The position numbers and the translations under genes were made by a program. Below are positions 14,638 to 26,900 of a stretch of 64,000 nt of DNA, in pieces; positions within the stretch are counted from its first letter, which is position 1; every line of letters starts with the position of its first letter. Under the pieces are notes generated by a model. The model made no database searches. It worked only from the letters and a program-made list of their open reading frames with translations, and was not told where the DNA came from. The stretch comes from Coturnix japonica (lineage: Eukaryota > Chordata > Aves > Galliformes > Phasianidae): NCBI RefSeq assembly GCF_001577835.2, contig NC_029527.1:1388809-1452808 (forward strand), in the 5' to 3' direction.

Positions 14638-17600
14638 TCAGCCCTGCAGGTGCTGGAGCAGCCACAGCACAATGTTCATGAAGCCGTCGGCTTCGGCCTC
14701 GATGCCAGCCAGCGCGTGGTTGTTGTTGGGGTACCAGAGCAACCTGCAGGGAGAGAGGGCTCAGTGCTGTGCCCACAACCCACGCCCCAGTGCCTGCATC
14801 CCACTCACCGTGTGGGCACCCCACGGGCCTTCAGGGCACGGTAATACTCCAGCCCCTGAGCAGGGGGAACGCGCTTGTCATCCTCCCCCAGCATCAGCAG
14901 TACAGGAGTGCGGACCTGCAGGAAGGGCACAGCCTCAGCTGCAGTGCTGCAGGTCAGCACAGGGGGTGGGATGGGACAGGGATGTACCTGATCGATGTAG
15001 GACATGGGTGACTTCTGCAGCATCACCGTCAAGTGGGCCGGATCCTGCAGGGTGTTGGGTGTGTATGGGACTCCGATCTCTGTCAGGCACCTGCAGATGG
15101 AAGGCAGGGGGTCATGCAGTGCCAGGGCTGAGGGAAGCTGGGGGTCGCAGCACTCACCAGTCAGGAATGTCAGTGACGTTGAGCATGGAGGCAATGTTCA
15201 CCACGGGATTGCGGACCACGCAGGCACGGTAGGTGTCGGGGAACTGCCCGATGAGATGGCAGGCCAAGAAGCCCCCGTGTGAGCCACCCACCAGGGCCAC
15301 TCGGCTGGCATCCAGCTGCTCCTCCTGCAGCACTCGCTCCACACAGAACTGTGAGCACCAGGGACAGCTGTGAAGTGGGAACTTGACTGTGCCCAGGTTT
15401 GCCACCCAGGGTGATGGGGTACACACATCCTACCTGCACATCCCGCACATCCTGTGTGCCAACATTGCCTGGCAGGGAGTTCACGCTGTCCTGGCCGAAG
15501 CCCAGTGAGCCACGATAATTCACTGTGAGAGAAGGAGTCAGAGCCTCCTGCTGCAGAACCTCATGGGCACTGTAATAGAGTTGGGCCCCATGTGCCCCAA
15601 TGCTCACCCAGAAGCACAGCAAAGCCCAGGCGACACAGAGTAGCTGGGTACAGCATCCACCCAGCAGAGAAAACAGCGTGGGGTCCTCCTGTGGGGCACA
15701 GGTAGTGGGGTTGATGCTGTAGGGCTGGTGCTGGTGCTGGAGGGTGGCAGGGGGCGAGCTCTCACCGTGGGGCATCACAACCAGAGGGGGCTTCTGAGCA
15801 GTGGGACCCACACTTGGGCGCAGCAGGATGGCATCAAAGTCCAGGCCCTCTGTGGGGATGGCATAAGCAATCAGGGCTCAGTGGGGATGAGTAACAGCTG
15901 TGCCACCCCCAGCACTCACCATACTGGGGGTTCTCCTGCTCTGGTGGGGGTTTCAGGGTGCGGATGCCCCAATTGATGCCAGGCACTGGGGGTGTATTTT
16001 GCAGGCAGATCCACTTTATTTGTGCCTCCTGGCCTATACCAGGCAAAACAGCTACTTGCTGCATAGGGAGAAGTGTCAGCACCAGCACCCAGAGGGGAAC
16101 AGGGGCACTGGGGACGGGGATGTCACCATACCAGCGTTGCGGGGCAGCTTGGGGTGGAAAACTGTGCCACCAAGAGATCCCGGTCAATGGTGAGGACAGA
16201 CCAGCTCCCTTGGGGTGCATCTGGGGAGGACAGGGAGGGTCAGAGCTGCAGGTACAACCAGCCCCAACTCTGGCACCGTGGCACTCACCGGCTGTCAGCG
16301 AGGTTGTGCTGCCTGTCTGCATGTCCACCACAAACACATCCTGAGGGCAGGAGGGCAAAGTCCAGCTCAGCACTGGAACAGCTGCCCTGTGTGCCCCCAG
16401 GCCCTGCAGTCCTTACCTGCTGGCTGCGCTGGGACGTGTCCAGAACGAGCCGACGGCTGTCAGCTGCCCAGCACAGCCTTGGCAGAGCACTGCAGTAGAT
16501 CCCAGGGAAGGCACCTGTAATGAGAGTATCGGTGCTCAGCACCTCACCCTGCCCTGTGCCCAAAGACCTGTCCCATGACTCAAGACCTGCCCCGCAGGGC
16601 TACACTCACCCCACGCTTGCCGTGGCACAGCCTCCAGCACAGTGTGGGCCTGCTTGGTTTGCCAATTGTACTGTGGGAGACATGGGGTGGGAGGCTGTGC
16701 CAGGTGCACTGAGTCTCAGACCTCCCACTAAAGTAGGGGTACAGCACCAGCCCCCCCAGGTGGGTGGGGGATCAGAGCCGCTCACCATGCGGAGGAGGCT
16801 GCACTGCTGGTGGGGGCCCAGCACCCTGTTCTCCAGGTAGGCGATGTAGCAGCGGTCGGGGCTGAGCCGTGGGGACCACAAGGCCCCAGTGTCCTCAGAG
16901 AGCAGCTCTGCAAGGGCACGAGGGGATGGTGAGGGGCTGCATGGTGCTCAGCACTGCAGGTCTGAGGGTGAGCTGCTCACCGCATTTCCCACCGGTCAGG
17001 TCCATGAAGAAGAGCGCTGAGCTGCCGGGAGAAAGGGGCTGTGAGCATGGGGCTGGGGTCCTCAGGGCGGCAGGGACCAGGGGGACTCACCGGCGGTTGG
17101 TGCAGTGCCGCAGCCCCAGGCGGAAGGGTTCGTGCCACCAGCCCACGAACACCACACCAGTGTCATCTGGGGACCAGAAGGCCTGTGAGCAGCGGACCGT
17201 GTGGCTCAGTAATGGAGTCTCCCATTGCCCACCACCTCCCGTGTCCCCTCTCCCCATCCTGACCTGTCCAGGGGACACGTGTTTGGGGACACCCTCCAGC
17301 ACTGAGATGCTGCTGCCCTCGATGTCCAGCACGCAGAGCACGGGGACGCTGCGGGTGTTCAGTGTCTCCCCCCAGTTCTCATAGTACACGAACTGCTCGC
17401 CCTGTGGCACAGCCCCATCAGTGCCAGCTCTGGGGTGGAGGGACATCACCCTGGGGGTGGTGGGGCCCCACCTTGATGGGGGCATCTGGCTTCTTGGGGC
17501 GCTCCAGCTCCTGATCAGCAGAGCCATCCAGCTCGGGTGCTTTGGTCTGGAAGAAGGACTCGGCTTTGGGACGCTTCTTCTCCGCCACATACAGCAGGTG

Positions 17601-18724
17601 GGTCTCTGAGTGTGACCAGGCCAGGCAGCCGAACTGGTCTGTGGGGAGAGGTCAGGCACAAGCCACCCCGTCCCCACCATCCCCCAGGACCACCCCGTCC
17701 CTCACCATCATCATAGACACCACCATGCTTGTCCAGTGCGGTCAGGTCAATGCTTTTCACCTTGCGGTTCTGATACCACACCTGGGAGCAGAGGAGCAGG
17801 AGGAGCTCAGGTTGCCAGCCCCTTCCTTTCTGTAACCCCCCAGCCCCTCACCCACCTCCAGGAACTGCTTCTCCTTCTCTTTCTCTTTCTCCTTGCCCGG
17901 AACCTTGAGCAGCACAGCCTTCAACGCGCCGCTGGGGGACTCGCAGCTCAGCAGCCTGCAGGAAGGTGTCCCTCAGCCCCATCCTGCCAGGGATATGGGG
18001 CCGTGGGGAGGTGGGGGACATGGGGACCCACACATTATTGATCTCACAGCAGGCACCGCCAGGTCCTGCATAGACGATGGAGGCCCCGTCGTGGAAGAGC
18101 AAATACTGCCGGCAGAACTTGATGCTCTTGGCCTGCACCAGGTCCCGCTGTGACCATTCTGCGGGGGATGATGGTGAGGACAAACAACACCCCTCCGCCC
18201 CCCCCCCGCCCATGGCCCGCCCCGTACCGGTGTACAGGCTGCAGTACTTGCCCCCGTACTGCGTGGTGATGTCGGGGCCCAGGCAGGCAGCGCTGATCGC
18301 CGGGTTCTGGCTCAGCTCCTGGTACAGCGCTGCGGCCTCATCGGCGCTGGGCAGCACCTAAAGGAGCACGGGCAGCTGGGGGGGGGGGAGTGCAAAGGGC
18401 AGCAAGGGGGGCTCCTATGGGGACAGCTTAGGGGGGGTCTGAGCGAGGAATAAGGGGACATGGGGGGAATTATGGAGGCGTGGGGGGGCTATGGGGGGCA
18501 CCAGGGCACGGGGGGGGCTGTGAATGGGCACAAGCCCATGGGGGGGTGGGGGGTTGTATTGCACCGAGCCCATGGGAGGGGGATAGGGGTCCCAAAGCTT
18601 CAGGGTGGGGGGGAAGCTCAGGTCGGGGGGAAGGTTACGGGGGGCGGGGTCCCTGGGCAGTGACGTCACCGCCCCCCAGCCCCCAGCCCGTCCCCCCGCA
18701 GCCCCTCACCACTGCACGCTCCAT
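14638..18724 (-). CDS. APEH: acylaminoacyl-peptide hydrolase (acylamino-acid-releasing enzyme)
   Basis: Cytosolic serine peptidase (family S9) that removes N-acylated residues from peptides and helps clear damaged proteins. Twenty-two exons: 18724-18710, 18357-18228, 18158-18032, 17955-17856, 17781-17706, 17638-17472, 17401-17264, 17182-17091, 17021-16981, 16907-16786, 16670-16610, 16514-16417, 16340-16289, 16220-16132, 16058-15920, 15849-15766, 15688-15608, 15522-15434, 15348-15158, 15090-14988, 14915-14809, 14743-14638. They total 2208 nt, 735 aa (human 732). Residues 1 to ~450 form the propeller and the rest the hydrolase, with Ser590 (GGSHGGF), Asp678 (GEDDKRV) and His710 (NNNHALAG). I chose the ATG at 18724 because MERAVVLPS aligns with human MERQVLLS; an in-frame ATG at 18739 would add five residues. 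Oddities: exon 3 uses a weak donor (GT|GTGGGT), and exon 4 has a small KEKEKEKEK run. Confidence 0.96.
18358..18709. repeat. G-rich low-complexity APEH intron 1
   Basis: The 352-bp first intron of APEH is packed with runs of four to eleven G on the + strand, which is the template strand, so the transcript is C-rich. Near 18377-18440 several G-runs lie within 10-20 bp of each other, matching the loose pattern for G-quadruplexes in DNA. Confidence 0.7.
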
Positions 18725-18739
18725 CGCATGCGGCTCCAT

Positions 18740-18985
18740 CGCACGCAGCGGGCGGACACAGCGCCGAGCTCCGGCACATCCGGGGCACTGGGCGGGGCCG
18801 CCTCCCATTACCTGCGGCCTTCCGGCCTCGGTCTCGCTATGGCGCCCCCTTGTGGACACCGCCGGAACCGCAGCGCTACCTGCGGGCGGTACCTGCGGGC
18901 GGTACCGGGGCACGGAGCGGGCCGGGCTGGGAGCGCTCCATTTGCCCATCCCCGGAGCACGAAGGGACGAGTCTGAGGCTGTGTG
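18740..18985 (-). promoter_or_regulatory. APEH promoter region, squeezed behind the BSN 3' end
   Basis: About 250 bp separate the APEH start from the BSN polyadenylation signal. The stretch is GC-rich, with a GC box (GGGCGGGGCC) near 18790-18799 and a 13-bp direct duplication (TACCTGCGGGCGG) at about 18878-18904. No TATA box is seen. Position and composition support a promoter; the exact start site is not visible. Confidence 0.55.
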
Positions 18986-19003
18986 TGGTTTATATCAAGT
19001 CCT

Positions 19004-19009
19004 TTTATT
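19004..19009 (-). terminator. BSN polyadenylation signal AATAAA
   Basis: AATAAA on the - strand (TTTATT on +) about 1.95 kb past the BSN stop codon. It is followed by GT-rich sequence on neither side that I would call decisive, but it is the only good signal before the APEH promoter. Confidence 0.65.
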
Positions 19010-19329
19010 TTGTTCCCACAGAAATACCTGGGTGGGGGGGGCAGCTTCTGTACGGAGTCACGACACAGCGCGGCACGGGGGGGTTTAGGGGGGATTTACT
19101 ACGGGTCTCACGGAGCACAGCAGACACGCACACCGTCACAATGGTCAGAGGGAGGAGCGCCGGCATTGCACTTACCACTGTAAACTTCTCCTGGGGCTCA
19201 GCGGGGCCCCGCGTGCAGCCGCGCCCCGGCACCTATTTACAGCGCTGGGGGCGGCGGGGGACGTGGGGAGCAGCGCACCACGCAACCCCCGGTGCACGCA
19301 TCGCGGCCGGTAACGGCGATGAACCGATG

Positions 19330-19435
19330 GAGGAGAGAGAGAGGAGGAAAGAAAAGAGAAAGAAAAAGAAAAAAGAAAGAAAAGGAAAAAAAAGAAAAAA
19401 GAAAAAAGTGGGAGGAAAAAAGAAGAGAGTCCAGG
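19330..19435. repeat. polypurine/polypyrimidine tract in BSN 3' UTR
   Basis: Roughly 105 bp of nearly pure purine on the + strand (GAGAGAGAGG then A-rich AAAGAAAAAG words), so the BSN transcript carries a CU-rich tract here. Mirror-like purine tracts can form triplex DNA, and CU tracts bind PTB-type proteins; both are general knowledge, not shown here. Confidence 0.75.
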
Positions 19436-20959
19436 CAAAGAACGGCAAGCACTGAAACGCGGTGAGACCGTGCAGAGAAGTAGCAAGCCATGCTCTACGA
19501 CAGGACAGACGGTCACGGGCGCTATGGCTGCCCTTTGGCAAAGTGGCCCCTCCGTGGGTCGAACATGCCACGAATTGGAACTTCATACGCACAGGTGGTC
19601 GAGAGAGAGGAGTTACCCGGTTTGCAATGACACCCTTGCACGCGACGTCGGATTATCAGCTATGAACAGGTCTCGTTCTGGAGTCGTGTTATTTCGTTGC
19701 ATAGAACATGGGACGGGCGCCGGCGCGGCACCGGGGCGGGCGAGGGCCGGGCGCGTCTCCCGGTGCCATGGGGAGCCCCGCCGGTCCGAGCGTGCCCACG
19801 CGGAATGGCTTCAGAAGGACTTGGATTGCACAGTAAGAGGAAGGATATCGGCGGAGGCGAAGCTCTCCTGGTCTTGTTCCATGGATTGTGCTCTTTTGTG
19901 GCCTCCTGCACTCTATTGCTTCTACAGACGACAGCCCATGTGCTAACTCATCGCACAAAGCAAAGGGGGAAGAGGGTTTTGGTAGAGAGTGAAATAAATG
20001 AAAAACCAAAAAAAAAAAACCCAAAAAACCCCGAAACGACAAAATGAACCCAAAAAAACCGAGATACAAAGGAAAAAGAAACAATCCAGCCCTTCCCCTC
20101 CCCCCCTCCCGACTCCCCCTGCCCCTCCCGGTGTGGATGAGGTATACGCAGAACTCAAAGTGGGATGATTAAGGCTGTTCTTCAAAGAAAAGGGGTGCCC
20201 GGCGGCGGGGCGCGCCGGCTGCGTGGCGAGGGCGAGCGCGGCCCTTCGGATGCTTCCCATGGCTTCAGGGCAGCGCCCGGCCGGAGCCACGTCGGCAAAG
20301 GCCAGCCCGCGTCCACGCCGACCCAGCAGAGTCCTATGGCCTCGTATTTCGGTAGTGAAACAGTGTTAGGTCCTAACGGGGCGCGCCGGCTCCACGGGGG
20401 GAGCGGGCGGCAGTGCAGGGGGCCGAGGGGCCGGTGGGGCAGAGGGGATGGGGAGCAGCCCTCAGCTCACACAGAGGGGAAAAACCTATGAAGACACCAG
20501 AGCTGGGGTTCGGAGGGAGCAACTCTGTGTATAATCTTGAGAAAGGGCCGAGGGTCCGGGCGCAGCCCCTCGGCACGTGGGGATCCCCTACGCTGCACCG
20601 CGCCGCGCCGGAGCTGCTCGCCGCCATCTGCCATGGGAGGTCTGGCACCCAGGGGTCACCCCGCTTTCAAAAGCTGGCGAGAGATAAAGAAGAGGGTCAG
20701 CCCATGTGGCCACATCCCTGCGGTGAGGGGACGCTGCTGTCTGGCTGAGGGGCCTTGACCCCGTCAAGGGGCCGCTCACCGTTATACCCAGAGTCAGCGT
20801 CATGTGCTGAGGTCCCTGGCTTCTTCATAGGTTTTTCCGCTGCAACGACTGGATCTTCACTCACTTCCCCAGCTCCTGCAGCAGGATGGCGTCAGGGCAC
20901 GGCGGGGCAGGGAGCTCTGGGCCGCGGCGCCGGCACCGCGCACTCACCTTTTGCCATTC

Positions 20960-23900
20960 TCACCAGAACGAAGTGAATTTCTTGCCGAAAGCCGACACCG
21001 CTGCAGGGAAGTGGGAAAGGGGTGAGAAAGGCCACGTCCCACCACACTGTGCCCACGGTCCCCAGGTCAAAGCCGTCAGACTTTGGCACTCGCGCATCCC
21101 TGGTTGTGGGAGCAGCGCATCCCAACAGAGGCTCCCAGCCACCCCTGTGCTGCCCAACCCCATCTCACCACAGGGACGCGGTGGCAGCCCTCACCTTCCG
21201 TCAGTTTGCCTGCTTGCTCAGCTGCCCCTCCCGGCAGGATTTTGGAGAAGACGCTTTCTCCCTCTGCCCCAGGCTGCCCCGTGGCTGTGCCGGTGGGGCC
21301 ACGTGTCCCGGCTGCCCTCGGACCAAGCTTGCTGTCTGCTGGGAGACAACAAAAGAAGGCTGTCAGCAAAGGAGAGTCCCGTGGTGTGACCCTCAGGCAG
21401 CCAGCACTGGGTTCTGGTCACTGGCTGTCATGCACTGACCTGCTGCTCCTGGGGGCTGGGCTGCAGGTGCTCTCCCAGGCTGCTGCGGCACTTTTGCTGT
21501 GGGTTTGGCCGTGTCCGTCTGCTCTGATTTCATCTGCAAGGCAGAAGATACCTGTCAGCTCTTGCCTTCCTGGTGGGGATGGCAGAGCATCCTTTGGGAC
21601 TGTCTCTCTGGGTGGGAGGCTGCACAGGGCTCGCCATGGCAACGCCTGCACTTTGCTTCACAAGGACAACACCAAAGTACAGTGTGAGCAAGACTCCACG
21701 CCCCAAAAGAGCCAGGGACATAGGGATGTCCCCTCCCATGGACACCTGGGGTGGCACGTGCTCTGGTCCCCAATCCTTCCCCAGACACAGCAAGCAGATG
21801 CAGCAGATGTGGGCTCACCTGTGGTGCTGGGTGTCCTCCAGGCTGTGTGTGCAGTGTGGCCGCTGCCTTCCCCGTGGGCTGGCCTGTCCCCGGCTGCTGC
21901 TGTGCTGGTCGGCCCGTGGTGGGTCCCTGCGCCCTGGGCTGCGCTGTGCCCGCCGGCTGAGTGCCCTGCCGTGCTGCCGGCTGCTGCCGTGCTGCCTGCT
22001 GCCCTGCCTGCGGCTGCCTGCCTGCTGCCTGCTGTGCAGGGACCGATGGCTCTGGCTTCTGTGCTGGGGAGGGCGTCCCGTGTGACTGCGGGGTCTTGGG
22101 CACCTTCTGGGGCTCAGCACCATGGTGGCGGGATGGTGGCGCGTACTCAGAGGCACTGGGGCCGTACGGTGCCGAGGCACGAGGCTCGGGCTGCTGTGCC
22201 TTCTTGGTGGTGGCCGGCGTGGTGTGGCCACGGGGCTCGTGGCGGCTGGACTCCCGTGGGTGCTGCTTGGTTGAACGACGTGGCTGCTCGTCGTGGCGGG
22301 AGGAGGCAGCGTGGCGGCCATAGTCACCGTGGTGCCGGTGCTCGCGGTGCTGAGGGTAGTCATCGTGCTGCCACGAGTCCTCGTCTGGTGGCTCGTCATA
22401 GTCGTGGTAGGTGTGCTTAGCTGGGGGTCTCTTCTGCGAGGAAGAGTGGCCGCCGTAGTGCCTTACCCTCTCTGACCGCGCTTCCCTGGGCTTATCAAAC
22501 CAGTCTGTCTCCTCCTGACCCAAATGATAGGCTTCAGAAACCAAAAACAAACGACAGTCAATCTCTCGCTCCACAGGCGGGAACGCAGCCCGGGCTGAAG
22601 CCATGCAATGAGGCAGGAGAAGGCAAGCAGCTCGTCACACACACAAGGGACAGCCCGCGCCGGCAGGGACAGGACGGGGCACCGCGCGAGCACCACCGGC
22701 CAACACCAAACACCCAGACAAGGACTGGAAAGGGGGGAGGAAGGCACGTGTCAAGCAAACTGAGGCCGTGAGTGTCTCTGCGGACGAGCATGCCCCGGGG
22801 AAGCGCCATGCTCTGGGTGCTCACCACCACGGGTAGCCGTTACCTTCGCTGTCCGAGACAACGCAATGGGAATCGTCCATGCCGTAGCCCTCCTCGTGCT
22901 TGTATGAGTGGTTCCTTGGCACGTCTTTGATGTGCTCTTGCACATCAGGCAACGAGTGGCTGGAGCAGAACTGGGAGCAGGGGTCCCCTGCTGACTGTGA
23001 GCCAGGACCCCCCATGGAGCGTGACCCCCCCACCGACTTGCCCAGGGGGCTGATGGGGCTCTCCTCCTCGGAGGGCTGCGTGCGGACCGGAGCCCGGCCC
23101 CGGCTCTGGCTCATGCCGAGGGATGAGGGCTTAGAGCCACCCTTCTGGGACCGTTCTGCACCCTCCCGCTCAAAGGACTTGCTGCGACCACCTGCGTCAC
23201 GTCCAGAGGACTTATCCAGCCCGTAGCCAGAGGAGCGGGTTCTGCCACTGCTGGAGTAGACCCGCTCCTCCTCATCCACCAGGTCCCGGCTGGACACACC
23301 GTAGTACTTCTGCTGCTCGTATACATTCTTCTTGAGGCCATAGGTGATCTCATCCTGCAGCTTCTTGGCTCTGGAGGCCACATTGCTGCTGCTGACTGAT
23401 GTTGTCACTGCATAAGAGGCCAAGTCTGACTCCACATCTTTGGCTTCTTCAATGGGGGAGAACTTAGAGATCTTCTGCTCCATTCCCTGCTTCCTGTGCT
23501 TGCTGCGCTTGGAGGAGACAACGGCAGGTGCCAGGTTCTTGGATGAGTGCTTTGGCAGCGCCATGCCAGAGCCATGCTTGTCTGCCCGTGAGGAGTGCCG
23601 GTACTCACTATCCCCATAGTAGTAGGAGGAGCCTGCCGAGCTCCCTGACACCCTGCCATTGCTCTCCCGGTGGTAGCTGTTCTTCCCACGATGGTCAGGG
23701 CCATGGTGATCATAGATGTCCTCCTCAGATTCCTCCTCTGCCTTGCTGTAGCAGCATGGCCGGCTGGGCCCTTCGGCATCCAACAGCTCACTCTTCTCTT
23801 TGCCATGGCGGCCGTTGGTGCCTGTGCCCGCCGGCTCCACTTTCTGCCCATCCACTGCTGGGCTCTCCTTGGTGAGCTCGCTGATGTCCTCAATCATCAC

Positions 23901-26900
23901 GTAGTTTCGGGGAATGTTCTGCTCCAGGCTGGTGTAAAGGGACTCAGAGGAGAAGCTGGCTGAGGGGCCCTGTGTGACACCGGTTCTGTCAGCCAGCCGG
24001 GCTTCAGGAGCCTTGTACTGCTCATAGCTGCTGCTCACTGCCACCGCACCGAGGGTGACGTCAGGGATGGCAGAGGAGCTGGTGGCTGCACTGATGACCT
24101 CGTAGTTGGTGGGGATCTTCTGCTCCAGCTCAGCCAGTGAGGTCTGCCGTGGCTTCTGATGTGCGTCGGACGGGCTCTGGTAGAGCGCAGGCTGCGCTGC
24201 GGGCACATTGGCTGCACCAGCGAAGGTGCCCTGGGCTTGGTAGGGGTTTTGGGGCCGGAAGCCTGGCTGGGCAGGGGCGCCCAGCTCCGGGTAAGTGGTG
24301 CCAGGGGCTGGGAAGGCGGCGGGTGAGGCAAAGGCAGGCATTGGGGCAGGCGGCAAGACGTCCTGTGTGGTGCTGGCAGTGGGGAATTGGGGTGGTTGCG
24401 GACGCGTGGCAGGGAAGGCGGGGGGCCCCGGTGGGGCCGCATAGGGGTATGCGCCATAGGAGGCGGCAGTGAAATCGGGGTACTGGGCAGTAGGCGCAGG
24501 GCGCAGCCCAGTGCTGTCATAGGAGGCGAGGCGCAGGCTGTGCAGCTCGCTGTCGGACAGGTAGTCGCGGCGGTCGGCCAGGCCACGCAAGTAGGGGTGG
24601 TCCCGCGTCCCCCGGTCCTTCAGCAGTGACTCCTTGCGCTGCGTGATGCCCAGTTCCAGGTACTTCAGCTTGGCGTCGATCTCCTTCTCCTCCTCATCCA
24701 GCTCCGCCTGCTTCTTGCGCAGCTTGGTCGACTCGTGCTCCACCAGCTTCAGGTCACGGTCCAGCTCCTTCAGCAGGCTGGCCTTGGTGACTGGTGCAGC
24801 AGCAGGGGCCTTGGGGGCCAGGCTGCCCAGGTAGAGCTGTTGGGTGGCTGGACTGCCCAGGCCCACGTGGGGCTCCTCGGGTGGTGGGCTGGGCAGTGTG
24901 CGCTTCACCTTGCGTGCCAGAGAGCTCGACTGCAGTGTGCCCACCTGCAAAGGCAAGGGGAGGCCATCAGCAGTGTGGCTGATGGGCCCCACCCCCCCCA
25001 GCCCCCCAGGGTCGAGAGCCCCGCACATGTTCCCTCATGCCCTGAGTAAGCAGCGTTTACATAAAGCCGTAATAAATAGGATGGAAGTAACAGGCAGGGC
25101 ACTTTCTATGAATAATTACCAAGAGTGGCAGCAAGCCAAGTGCCAGGCTGGCCGTGGGCATGCCAGCAGAGGAGCACTGCTATGCGCTGCACAAACCCCT
25201 GTGTGCTCTGCAGCAGGGCTGGGAAATTCAGCAGCAGGGTGGTGGTGTGAGACCCACTGAGCTGGGAGCTGTCATAGAGCTGTGTGCCCCCACTGCTCCC
25301 TGCACAGGGCAGGTCACGTTTGGGGATGCTGAACAGCCCATCACCTGCCTGCTCTCCTTCCCTTTGCTGCTGTGGTATGGAGGGGTTTTGCCAGGTCGTG
25401 CCTCAGTATCCCCACCTGCAAAACTGGGATGTCTGTGGGTGGGAGTATGAGCTGCTGCACCCCAAAGCTGAGCTGTGCAGGAGAGGCAGGGCACCCTGCT
25501 GTGGGATGTGAATACCCAGGCTCCAGCCATAGTCACAACATGCTGCTGTGCAGCACCAGGGCTCCCTGAGTGACTGCAGATCTGGAGAAACTGCCTGCTG
25601 CCTGCTCAGAGGTGCAGGGCCACGTGTCCATGCGTGCAGGCTGCCATCAGCTGCTGCGGGGAGCCAACCTTTTGAAATATTAATTGCTGCAGCACTAATG
25701 AAACTGAAATGGTCTGAGGTGCCTCCTGGGGCCATTCTCCAAGGGAAAGGTTATTTATTGCAGGAGGGGGCCGAGTCGAGTGACTGCATCTCTCCCGCTC
25801 ACAGTGGTGAGATGTCACCAGAAAAGATTCAGCTTGGGTCATCCTGGCCAGGCACACACAGAGGAGGATGCGGCATGAGGACATGTCCATCCCTAACAGG
25901 TTGAGATGTGCACTAAGCAGGGACACAAAGTGCCATCACCAGGGTGGGTGCCCAAGCATGACCCCGCACGCATACATACCTGGGTGCCTGGGAGCAGTGG
26001 GTGCTGGTAGAGGGAGAACCTGTCCTTGCCAGCCTCCTCAGAGGTGGGGCTGATGGGCTTGGGGTCGGACAAGGAGCGCTGCATGGTTTTGATGGGACGT
26101 GGCAGCGTCTGCTGGCGCTGAGCTGAGTCGGTGAAGTGCTTCTGGGGTGGGACATGCGCCTTGTTGAGCCGCTCACTGGTGGCAAAGGAAGACTCCAGCA
26201 GGCGGTGTGGGGACAGTGGGGACACGGGCGAGTAGAGGACCTGTGGGGAGCGGGGAGGCTGGCGGGTCACCAGCTGGGAGAGGGAGTCGGCCGGCAGGTG
26301 GGACTGGTACCCAATCTCCAGGGGGTCTGGTTTCTTCTTCTCAAACTTGCCCAGGGTCTGCTGCCGGACGGCGTGGGGGTCCAGGGGCCCCGTGCTGACC
26401 ATCTGCATGTTGGTAGAGTAGGGGGTGATGGTGGTGGGCACTGTGAGCTGGGGCACCACGATGCCGGGCTGTGGGGGTGGCTCAGGCTCTGTCTGACAGG
26501 CGAGGCTCTCACCGCGCTGTGTCTTCTCTGGGGCTGAGATGTACTTGATGATCTCCACACGGGGGTCATGGGTGGTGATGTGGATGGAGGGCGAGACGCG
26601 AAGGAGCTGGTCGGGCTCAGTCTGCACTGAGCAGTCGCTGATGGTCTGGATGCCAACGCTGGCCATGCCACGTGCTGTGCCATCTGCCTTGCCCTCAGTG
26701 CTGGCGTCAGTGTGCCGGGAGGGCCGGGAGCGCCGGCGACGCACGGGCTGCTCCCACTCTCCACTGTCCTCCTCATCTGTCTGCACGCTGCAGTCAGTGC
26801 TGCGCCGTGACCGACGCCGTCGTGACAGCATGTACCGCTCCTCACCATCCTCCTCGTCCGTCTGCACACTGCTGTCTGCCGTTTTCCTCGCTGTTTCCTT

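Larger units (their letters stand above)
18985..20959 (-). other. BSN: BSN 3' untranslated region
   Basis: About 2 kb between the BSN stop codon and its polyadenylation signal, with no credible coding frame. On the transcript strand it contains a long pyrimidine-rich tract (opposite 19330-19435), a T-rich tract (opposite 20005-20075) and a complex non-repetitive block (19440-19900). The complexity suggests a conserved regulatory UTR; conservation itself was not tested. Confidence 0.75.

Noticed and set aside
20190-20450. GC-rich patch in the BSN 3' UTR as a separate CpG-island promoter
   Set aside because: It is CpG-dense but short, lies within the BSN UTR, and no initiation motif or downstream gene on + supports a promoter.
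21083-22420. 445-codon open frame on +
   Set aside because: It lies antisense to three BSN coding exons and their introns. The frame is a shadow of the codon bias of the - strand exons.
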